A stretch of 6,114 nucleotides of DNA from Mariprofundaceae bacterium (lineage in GTDB: Bacteria; Pseudomonadota; Zetaproteobacteria; Mariprofundales; J009), in NCBI GenBank assembly GCA_015489095.1, contig WFMN01000119.1, positions 1 through 6,114 of the forward strand, in the 5' to 3' direction. Numbering within the stretch: the first letter of the stretch is position 1; the number at the start of each line of letters is the position of its first letter. The translations under genes and the position numbers were made by a program. The notes beneath the pieces were generated by a model. It made no database searches and was not told the DNA's origin. It saw nothing but the letters and a program-made list of their open reading frames with translations. Below are positions 1-5,152 of the stretch, in pieces.

Positions 1-2003
1 AGGTCAACTGGTGCGACCCGTGCCACACCGTCCTCGCCAATGAGCAGGTGGTCGATGGTTGCTGCTGGCGTTGCGACACCCCGGTGGTGCGCAAAAGCCT
101 CCGCCAGTGGTTCATCCGCATCACCGACTACGCCGATGAGCTGCTCGCCGGCCTCGACCACCTCCCCGGCTGGCCGGAGCGGGTGCGCGGCATGCAGAAA
201 AACTGGATCGGCCAGAGCCACGGCACGCTGGCGCGCTTCGCCATTGAAGGGCGTGACGATGCACTGGAGATCTACACCACCCGCCCCGACACCCTGATGG
301 GTGTCACCTACATGGCGGTGGCGGCGGGTCATCCGCTGGCGCGGGAGGCGGCGCGGAACAACCCGCAACTGGCGGCTTTCCTTGAGGAATGCGCCGCCAT
401 CTCCACCAAGGAGGCCGATATCGCTGTCATGGAGAAGAAAGGGATGCCGCTCGGCATCCACGCCATCCACCCCATCAGCGGCGAGGCGGTGCCGATCTGG
501 GTGGCCAACTTCGTGTTGATGGGCTACGGCACCGGTGCGGTGATGAGCGTGCCGGCGCACGACGACCGTGACCACGCCTTCGCCAAGCAGTACGGGCTGG
601 CGATCAAGCAGGTGATCGCCCCCGCCGACGGCAGCGCGTGGGATGTCGAGAAAGAGGCGTTCACCGACCACGGCGTGCTGATCAACTCCGGCGCGTTCGA
701 CGGCATGGCATCGGCACAGGCCAAGCAGGCGATCACCGACCATCTACAGCAGATCGGCAAGGGGGAAAGCCAGACCCACTACCGGCTGCGCGACTGGCTG
801 GTCTCCCGCCAGCGCTACTGGGGGGCGCCGATTCCGGTGATCCACTGCGCGGATTGCGGCGCCGTGGCGGTGCCGGAGGCCGATCTTCCGGTGGTGCTGC
901 CCACCGACCTCAAACCGACCGGCGGCGCCAGCCCGCTCGCCTCCTGCGATGATTTTGTTCACACCACCTGCCCGCAGTGCGGCAAGGCGGCCAAGCGCGA
1001 AACCGACACCTTCGACACCTTCATGGAGTCGTCGTGGTACCAGCACCGCTACACCAGCCCGCGCTGCGAGCAGGGCATGGTGGATGCCGATCAAGTCGCC
1101 CGCTGGCTCCCCGCCGATCAGTATATCGGCGGCATCGAACACGCGGTGTTGCACCTGCTCTACGCCCGCTTCTACCACCGGCTGATGCGCGACTTACGCC
1201 TGTTCGACGCCGAGGCGGTGGGCGATGAGCCGTTCCAGAACCTGCTCACCCAGGGGATGGTACTCAAAGATGGCGCCAAAATGAGCAAATCCAAGGGAAA
1301 CACAGTCGATCCGCAGGCGATTATCGACCGCTTCGGCGCCGACACCGCGCGCCTCTTCACCCTCTTCGCCGCCCCGCCGGAGAAGGATCTGGAGTGGAAC
1401 GATGCCGCGGTTGAAGGGGCTGAGCGGTTCCTCAAACGGGTGTTCCGCCTGATCCAGCGCACGGTTGCCGCCGAGGCTGAAACAACCGGCGGCGACACCG
1501 ATGCCATCAAGCGGCTGCGGCAGGTGATTCACACCACCATCGCCCGCGTCGATCACGCCTTCGCCCACGGTTTCGCCTTCAATGTCGCCATCGCCGCACT
1601 GATGGAGCTGACCAACGCCCTCACCGCCTTTGTCGCCCGCACCACGGAGGAGATCGCGGCGCTGCGCGAGGGGAGCGAAGTGCTAACAAGGCTGCTGATT
1701 CCCTTTGCTCCCCACCTAGCGTGCGAATGCGGGCAGATGCTGGGGTTGCGGAACATCACCACCAGCGGCTGGCCGCAGGTTGATGCCGCCGCATTGGAGC
1801 GTGACCAGATCACGCTGGTGGTACAGATCGGCGGCAAAAAACGGGGGGAGATCACCGTTGCCAAGGATGCCGACCGTGATGCCGCGCTGGCGGCGGTGGA
1901 GCGCGATGACAAGCTCAGCCAGTGGCTGGCGGGCAAGCGCATCGTCAAGGTCATCCTAGTGCCGGGAAGGCTGCTCAACTTGGTCGTTGCGCCCGCGCAA
2001 TGA
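1..2003 (+). CDS. leuS: Leucyl-tRNA synthetase (LeuRS), 5'-truncated by window edge
   Basis: This class I aminoacyl-tRNA synthetase attaches leucine to tRNA-Leu in the cytoplasm. The first full codon is at 3 and 666 residues are visible. By comparison with E. coli LeuRS (about 860 aa), roughly 150 N-terminal residues, including the HIGH motif, lie outside the window. Visible parts in order: a Cys cluster of the first zinc domain (codons at 12, 21, 60, 63, 72); the CP1 editing domain, with the threonine-rich TTRPDT motif (276-293) and the GTGAVMSVPAHDDRD segment (from 528) holding the conserved editing aspartates; the catalytic WLVSRQRYWG stretch; a second CxxC pair (codons 846/855 and 969/978); ETDTFDTFMESSWY; the KMSKS loop (1278-1292); the anticodon-binding helices; and the C-terminal domain ending in VPGRLLNLVV. 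Only a few residues separate QGMVL from KMSKS, so the leucine-specific insertion found in E. coli is absent. The TGA stop lies at the edge of repeat E1. Confidence 0.97.
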   Translation, partial: VNWCDPCHTVLANEQVVDGCCWRCDTPVVRKSLRQWFIRITDYADELLAGLDHLPGWPERVRGMQKNWIGQSHGTLARFAIEGRDDALEIYTTRPDTLMGVTYMAVAAGHPLAREAARNNPQLAAFLEECAAISTKEADIAVMEKKGMPLGIHAIHPISGEAVPIWVANFVLMGYGTGAVMSVPAHDDRDHAFAKQYGLAIKQVIAPADGSAWDVEKEAFTDHGVLINSGAFDGMASAQAKQAITDHLQQIGKGESQTHYRLRDWLVSRQRYWGAPIPVIHCADCGAVAVPEADLPVVLPTDLKPTGGASPLASCDDFVHTTCPQCGKAAKRETDTFDTFMESSWYQHRYTSPRCEQGMVDADQVARWLPADQYIGGIEHAVLHLLYARFYHRLMRDLRLFDAEAVGDEPFQNLLTQGMVLKDGAKMSKSKGNTVDPQAIIDRFGADTARLFTLFAAPPEKDLEWNDAAVEGAERFLKRVFRLIQRTVAAEAETTGGDTDAIKRLRQVIHTTIARVDHAFAHGFAFNVAIAALMELTNALTAFVARTTEEIAALREGSEVLTRLLIPFAPHLACECGQMLGLRNITTSGWPQVDAAALERDQITLVVQIGGKKRGEITVAKDADRDAALAAVERDDKLSQWLAGKRIVKVILVPGRLLNLVVAPAQ

Positions 2004-2005
2004 CA
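2000..2005 (+). repeat. Left flanking direct repeat of element E1 (ATGACA)
   Basis: ATGACA here recurs at 2131-2136 on the other side of E1, as expected of a target-site duplication. It contains the leuS TGA stop (2001-2003). Six bases could match by chance; the support is that both copies abut the element ends. Confidence 0.45.
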
Positions 2006-2130
2006 GACGACTTCGCAAAAAGTCATCATCGCGGCTATGGACGGGTTCGGGGAAAGGATTCCCCTCCTACAGGCTGTAGGAGCGGTTTCCAACCGCGAAT
2101 TGCCACGGACAGACTTTTTGCGATGAGATC
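2006..2130 (+). repeat. REP/MITE-like repeat element E1 (non-coding, hairpin-rich)
   Basis: This intergenic element of about 125 bp is repeated in inverted orientation at 3265-3384. Near its ends are 12-bp inverted repeats, TCGCAAAAAGTC (2013-2024) and GACTTTTTGCGA (2112-2123). The core holds three abutting palindromes: GGGGAA/TTCCCC with a 4-nt loop (2049-2064), CTCCTACA/TGTAGGAG with a 3-nt loop (2064-2082) and GCGGTT/AACCGC with a 3-nt loop (2082-2096). Neighbouring stems share one base, so they could stack as a continuous cruciform. The core 2041-2099 matches E2 with one mismatch and one single-base indel. No transposase is encoded, so the element would have to be moved in trans. It may also act as an mRNA-stabilising or attenuating structure between leuS and map. 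Exact ends are uncertain by a few bases. Confidence 0.85.
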
Positions 2131-2136
2131 ATGACA
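2131..2136 (+). repeat. Right flanking direct repeat of element E1 (ATGACA)
   Basis: Second copy of ATGACA, directly after E1; its partner is at 2000-2005. Candidate target-site duplication. Confidence 0.45.
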
Positions 2137-2166
2137 AATTAGAAGCCGTTTGGTAGGCTCCGGCTC

Positions 2167-2922
2167 ATGGTCAAGCTGAAAAGCAGGGAGGAGATCGCGC
2201 AGATGCGCCCGGCGTGCATCGCCGCGGCGGCAACGCTCAACATGGTGGAGCAGCACATCCGCCCCGGCATCACCACCGATGCGATCAACGATCTCGTCCA
2301 CGAAGACACCCTGCGGCGCGGCGGCATCCCGGCGCCGTTGAACTACCACGGCTTCCCCAAATCGGTCTGCACCTCGGTCAACCATGTCGTCTGCCACGGC
2401 ATCCCCGGCGACCGCAAACTACGCGATGGCGATATCGTCAATGTCGATGTCACCACCATTATCGACGGTTGGCATGGCGACACCAGCCGCACCTTTGTTG
2501 TCGGCACCCCGCGCGCCAAGGCGAGCAAGATCGTGCGTGTCGCCGCCCGCGCGCTGGAGATCGGCATCGCGGCCGCCAAGCCCGGCGCGACCTTAGGCGA
2601 CATCGGCTTTGCCATTCAACAGTACGCCGAGGGCGAGGGGTGCTCGGTGGTGCGCGAATATTGCGGCCACGGCATTGGGCGCAACTTCCACGAAGAGCCG
2701 CAGGTGCTGCACTACGGCAAACCGGGCAGCGGCATCACCCTCGAACCCGGGCTGGTGTTCACCATCGAACCGATGATCAATCTCGGCAAGGCGGCGATCA
2801 AGCTGCTGAAGGATGGCTGGACGGTGGTAACTCGGGACAAGTCGCTCTCCGCCCAGTTTGAACACACGCTGGCGATCACCGAAACCGGTGTCGAGGTGCT
2901 GACCCGTGTGGAGGCGGAGTAA
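2167..2922 (+). CDS. map: Type I methionine aminopeptidase
   Basis: This cytoplasmic dinuclear-metal hydrolase removes the initiator methionine from new proteins. It has 251 residues with the pita-bread fold, close to the E. coli enzyme (264 aa) and without the N-terminal zinc-finger extension seen in some type I enzymes. All expected ligands and catalytic residues are visible: H77 (VVCHGIP), D94 (VNVDV), D105 (WHGDTS), H168 (REYCGHGIG), H175 (NFHEEPQV), E201 (FTIEPM) and E232 (QFEHT). The start at 2167 gives the usual N-terminus, with the conserved helix beginning near residue 6. The only upstream SD-like sequence is a weak GGTAGG at 2152-2157. It follows repeat E1 by about 40 nt, so its promoter is either upstream of leuS or in this short gap, where I see no convincing one. 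Its stop is 3 nt before the DUF190 gene, so the two are very likely co-transcribed. Confidence 0.97.
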   Translation: MVKLKSREEIAQMRPACIAAAATLNMVEQHIRPGITTDAINDLVHEDTLRRGGIPAPLNYHGFPKSVCTSVNHVVCHGIPGDRKLRDGDIVNVDVTTIIDGWHGDTSRTFVVGTPRAKASKIVRVAARALEIGIAAAKPGATLGDIGFAIQQYAEGEGCSVVREYCGHGIGRNFHEEPQVLHYGKPGSGITLEPGLVFTIEPMINLGKAAIKLLKDGWTVVTRDKSLSAQFEHTLAITETGVEVLTRVEAE

Positions 2923-2925
2923 CCG

Positions 2926-3261
2926 ATGATTCCCGGCCGTTGTCTGCGCATCTACATCACCGAGTCCGATCGCATCGACGGCAAGCCGGCGCTGGAAGCG
3001 ATTATCGACCTCTGCAAGGAGGCGAATCTGCACGGGGTTTCGGTGGTGCGCTGTATCGAGGGGATGGGGCGACACGGGGTACACACCGCCTCCTTTGTCA
3101 GTCTCACCAACGCGCTACCGCTGATGATCGAGATCATGGACAGTGTGGAACGCATCGAACAGGCCATCTCCATCCTACGCCCCCATCTCAACGGCCGGCT
3201 GGCGGTCACCTGGCCGGTGGAGATGCTCCGCACCGACGAGAAGGACGCCGATCATGATTGA
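2926..3261 (+). CDS. DUF190 family protein (PII-like fold)
   Basis: This 111-residue protein has the DUF190 signature: LRIYITESDRIDGKPALEA at the N-terminus, GVSVVRCIEGMGRHGVHTA in the middle, then LPLMIEIMDSVERIEQ and a final strand with acidic C-terminus. The family adopts a ferredoxin-like fold related to PII (GlnB) signalling proteins and probably works as a small oligomer. Its ligand is generally unknown. It is often found next to the CrcB fluoride channel, but no crcB is visible here. The ATG at 2926 is 3 nt after the map stop, with GGAG (2916-2919) inside the map 3' end at good spacing, indicating coupling. The stop TGA (3259-3261) lies inside the duplicated sequence flanking repeat E2. 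The last few residues may therefore be near the insertion point, but the frame is intact. The family call is by motif recognition; the function is unassigned. Confidence 0.88.
   Translation: MIPGRCLRIYITESDRIDGKPALEAIIDLCKEANLHGVSVVRCIEGMGRHGVHTASFVSLTNALPLMIEIMDSVERIEQAISILRPHLNGRLAVTWPVEMLRTDEKDADHD
3241..3245 (+). promoter_or_regulatory. Shine-Dalgarno AAGGA serving the ATG at 3254
   Basis: AAGGA lies inside the DUF190 3' coding end, 8 nt before an ATG (3254-3256) that overlaps the DUF190 stop. It is inferred to be the original ribosome-binding site of the CRP-like gene before repeat E2 inserted. It now drives, at most, a 44-codon frame through the repeat. Confidence 0.5.
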
Positions 3262-3264
3262 GCA
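3252..3264 (+). repeat. Left flanking direct repeat of element E2 (TCATGATTGAGCA)
   Basis: A 13-bp exact direct repeat, with its second copy at 3383-3395 across E2. The left copy contains the DUF190 stop (TGA 3259-3261) and an ATG (3254); the right copy contains the start of the CRP-like gene. It is most simply a target-site duplication, although the outer TC may belong to the element end. Confidence 0.75.
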
Positions 3265-3388
3265 GATCGCAAAATGTCCGTCCATGGACTTCGCGGTTGG
3301 GAAACCGCTCCTACAGGCTGTAGGAGGGGAATCCTTTCCCCGAACCCGTGCGTGGCCGCGATGCCGACTTTTTGCGAGGTCGTCATGA
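3254..3388 (+). CDS. 44-residue leader-like ORF through repeat E2 (doubtful)
   Basis: This small frame begins with ATGATTGAGCA, the same bases that begin the CRP-like gene, and then reads through repeat E2. It has a good SD (AAGGA 3241-3245). Its ATG overlaps the DUF190 stop, and its TGA (3386-3388) overlaps the ATG of the CRP-like gene (3385-3387) as ATGA. The peptide is rich in Arg/Pro and resembles no protein I know. It is probably a by-product of the insertion, the 5' fragment of the old regulator start fused to repeat sequence. Its translation could still couple the regulator to the upstream genes. The frame and overlaps are seen directly; translation is inferred. Confidence 0.3.
   Translation: MIEQIAKCPSMDFAVGKPLLQAVGGESFPRTRAWPRCRLFARSS
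3265..3384 (-). repeat. REP/MITE-like repeat element E2 (inverted copy of E1)
   Basis: This element of about 120 bp is the reverse complement of E1 along almost its full length. The three-hairpin core is GCGGTT/AACCGC (3293-3308), CTCCTACA/TGTAGGAG (3308-3326) and GGGGAA/TTCCCC (3326-3341), each stem sharing one base with the next. Terminal inverted repeats are TCGCAAAATGTC (3267-3278, one mismatch) and GACTTTTTGCGA (3366-3377). It is bounded by a 13-bp direct repeat. Minus orientation is given relative to E1. It separates the DUF190 gene from the CRP-like gene and contributes that gene's Shine-Dalgarno sequence. It is open in several frames on both strands, so the ORFs crossing it are not evidence of coding. 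Confidence 0.87.
3376..3380 (+). promoter_or_regulatory. Shine-Dalgarno GAGGT at the end of repeat E2
   Basis: GAGGT, 4 nt before the ATG at 3385, selects that start for the CRP-like gene over the longer in-frame ATG at 3274, which lies inside the repeat. The corresponding end of E1 reads GAAGT in this orientation, so a single A-to-G change improves the match to the anti-SD sequence. Confidence 0.55.
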
Positions 3389-3395
3389 TTGAGCA
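3383..3395 (+). repeat. Right flanking direct repeat of element E2 (TCATGATTGAGCA)
   Basis: Second copy of the 13-bp direct repeat; its partner is at 3252-3264. It carries the start codon and first three codons of the CRP-like gene. Confidence 0.75.
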
Positions 3396-4086
3396 CCTGC
3401 GCAAAGTCCCGCTGTTCTCCGGGTTGAGCGACGAAAACCTGCTCTCCATCGCCAACTTGGGTCATATCGACGCCGTTCCGCCCAACACCATGGTGCTACA
3501 AGAGGGAGACCCCGGCCGATCGCTGTTCGTCGTCCTCGAAGGCGAGGTGAAAATCTGTTACTATGCCCCCGATGGACGCGAGGTGATTCTCAGCATGCTG
3601 GAGGAGGGGCAGTTTTTCGGGGAGATGGCGCTGTTGGCCTGCCAGAGTCGTTCCGCCACTGTGATCACCACTAAAACCAGCCGCCTAGCACAGATCCGCT
3701 GCCAAGATTTCAAGGAGTTGCTGCGACAACATCCCGATATTGCCGTCAGCATGTTGTCGGAGGTGACCGAGCGGTTGCGCCGCACCAGCCTGCTGCTGGA
3801 GCGGCTAAGCACCATGAATGTGCCGGGCAGACTCTACATGTTGATCTTGGACCAATGCCTGCACACCAACACGCTCCTGCACTCGCAAACCAGCGAGGCG
3901 TTCCCGGTGATCGAACTCCCCATCCATCAGGTGCTGGCCGACCAGATCGCCACCAGCCGGGAGACGGTCAGCCGGGCGTTGAGCGGACTGAAAAAGAACG
4001 GGATTCTCGAACCCATCGCCGGAAAAAACAACTTCTTCAAGGTTGATGTGCGCGCGCTGGAGACATTGACCCAGACCATGACCTAA
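3385..4086 (+). CDS. CRP/FNR-family transcriptional regulator
   Basis: This 233-residue dimeric regulator has the standard order of parts. A cyclic-nucleotide-binding-like beta-barrel spans residues 1-120, with the phosphate-binding-cassette pattern FGEMALLACQSRSATV (E80, R89, S90). A long dimerisation helix follows (about 120-145), then a C-terminal winged helix-turn-helix whose recognition helix reads TSRETVSRALSGLKKNGIL (from T190). The intact cassette favours a cyclic nucleotide or similar small ligand. FNR-type clustered N-terminal cysteines are absent (Cys at 58, 86, 106, 158), so an oxygen-sensing Fe-S cluster is unlikely. The ATG at 3385 gives the usual MIEHLRKVPLFSGLS start and has GAGGT just upstream. 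A longer frame from 3274 would only add residues translated from repeat E2. mtnA follows 12 nt after the stop. Target genes cannot be inferred; no clear palindromic operator is seen in the short gaps here. Confidence 0.93.
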   Translation: MIEHLRKVPLFSGLSDENLLSIANLGHIDAVPPNTMVLQEGDPGRSLFVVLEGEVKICYYAPDGREVILSMLEEGQFFGEMALLACQSRSATVITTKTSRLAQIRCQDFKELLRQHPDIAVSMLSEVTERLRRTSLLLERLSTMNVPGRLYMLILDQCLHTNTLLHSQTSEAFPVIELPIHQVLADQIATSRETVSRALSGLKKNGILEPIAGKNNFFKVDVRALETLTQTMT

Positions 4087-4098
4087 CCCCAACAAGCG

Positions 4099-5145
4099 AT
4101 GCGAGTCAACGGATGCGACTACCGCACGGTGTGGATGGAGGGGAGCACCGTCCACATGATTGAGCAGAACCTGCTCCCGTTCGATTTTTCGATCGTGGAG
4201 CTGCCCGATCACGCCGCCACCGCCCGCGCCATCGCAGAGATGACCGTGCGCGGCGCCGGCGCCATCGGTGCCGCCGCCGGCTTTGCCATGGCGCAGGGGT
4301 TCATCGAACAGAAGGAGAGTGCATCGCTTCCCCATGCGGCCAAGGCCGCCATCCTCGCCACCCGCCCCACGGCGCAAAACCTCTTTTACGCTGTGGAACG
4401 GGTCTGGAAAGCGGGCTGCGAAGGGGGGGCGGATGGCGCCGTCGCCGAGGCGCGCGCCATCGCCGATGCCGACGCCGAGGCCAGTTGCCGCATCGGGAAG
4501 TTCGGCAGCAAGCTGATTGGCAACCGCGCCAACATCCTCACCCACTGCAATGCCGGCTGGCTGGCGTTTGTCGATTTCGGCACCGCCCTCTCGCCCATCT
4601 ACCATGCCCATCGCGATGGTAAATCGCCGCATGTGTGGGTGGACGAAACCCGCCCCCGTGGTCAGGGCGCGCGCTTGACCGCGTGGGAACTGACCCAGGC
4701 GGGCATCCCCCATGATATCATCGCCGACAACGCCGCCGCCCACTTCATGGCGCGCGGCGAGGTGGATATCGTCATCGTCGGTGCCGACCGCATCGCTGCC
4801 AACGGCGACACCGCCAACAAGATCGGCACCTTGGAGAAGGCGATCTGCGCCAACCATTTCGGCATCCCGTTCTACATTGCCGCCCCCATCGCCACCATCG
4901 ACGCCGCCTGCCCCGATGGCAACGCCATCCCCATCGAAGCGCGCAGCAGCGATGAGGTGCTGTGGCAACAGGGGGTGGATGCCGAGGGGAAGCGCCACAC
5001 CATCCGGGTCGCCAGCCCCGGCGCGTCGGCGCGCAACCCAGCCTTTGATGTGACCCCGGCCGCGCTGATCAGCGGCATCATCACCGAGCAGGGCATCATC
5101 GATGCCGCAAGTGCCGGTGCAATCGCAACCAATCACAAGGAATAG
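4099..5145 (+). CDS. mtnA: S-methyl-5-thioribose-1-phosphate isomerase
   Basis: MtnA converts 5-methylthioribose-1-phosphate to methylthioribulose-1-phosphate in the methionine salvage pathway, which recycles methylthioadenosine left by polyamine synthesis. The 348 residues match the family length (about 350) and the eIF2B-like fold. Visible motifs are RVNGCDYRTVW at the start, TVRGAGAIGAAAG (about 49-61), ILTHCNAGWLA with the expected catalytic Cys150, DETRPRGQGARLTAWEL (183-198), IADNAAAHFM, IVGADRIAANGDTANKIGT with catalytic Asp230, and NPAFDVTP near the C-terminus. The start at 4099 gives the conserved N-terminus, although no good SD precedes it. Translation may be coupled to the CRP-like gene, whose stop is 12 nt upstream. 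An MTA phosphorylase or MTR kinase is not in the window, so the rest of the pathway must be elsewhere. purH starts 7 nt after the stop. Confidence 0.95.
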   Translation: MRVNGCDYRTVWMEGSTVHMIEQNLLPFDFSIVELPDHAATARAIAEMTVRGAGAIGAAAGFAMAQGFIEQKESASLPHAAKAAILATRPTAQNLFYAVERVWKAGCEGGADGAVAEARAIADADAEASCRIGKFGSKLIGNRANILTHCNAGWLAFVDFGTALSPIYHAHRDGKSPHVWVDETRPRGQGARLTAWELTQAGIPHDIIADNAAAHFMARGEVDIVIVGADRIAANGDTANKIGTLEKAICANHFGIPFYIAAPIATIDAACPDGNAIPIEARSSDEVLWQQGVDAEGKRHTIRVASPGASARNPAFDVTPAALISGIITEQGIIDAASAGAIATNHKE

Positions 5146-5152
5146 AAAAACC

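Noticed and set aside
744..1568. Minus-strand ORFs opposite leuS
   Set aside because: They overlap strongly conserved LeuRS motifs including KMSKS, and their translations look compositionally biased with no recognisable domains.
2049..2123. E1 as a simple rho-independent terminator for leuS
   Set aside because: The T-run (2115-2119) is about 20 nt past the last hairpin and belongs to the terminal inverted repeat, and the same unit recurs inside the presumed operon at E2. Attenuation remains possible, but a dedicated terminator is not supported.
2131..2159. Possible promoter for map (ATGACA - 17 nt - TAGGCT)
   Set aside because: The -10 match is poor and the implied transcript would start about at the ATG, leaving no leader; ATGACA is better explained as a flanking duplication of E1.
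3274..3384. N-terminal extension of the CRP-like protein from the ATG at 3274
   Set aside because: The added 37 residues are translated from repeat E2 and are not part of the CRP fold; the start at 3385 has its own SD and a typical N-terminus.
2006..3384. CRISPR array interpretation of the hairpin repeats
   Set aside because: There are only two copies, 1.1 kb apart, in inverted orientation with genes between them, and no cas genes.
5146..5152. Riboswitch or operator ahead of purH
   Set aside because: The gap is 7 nt, too short for any such element.
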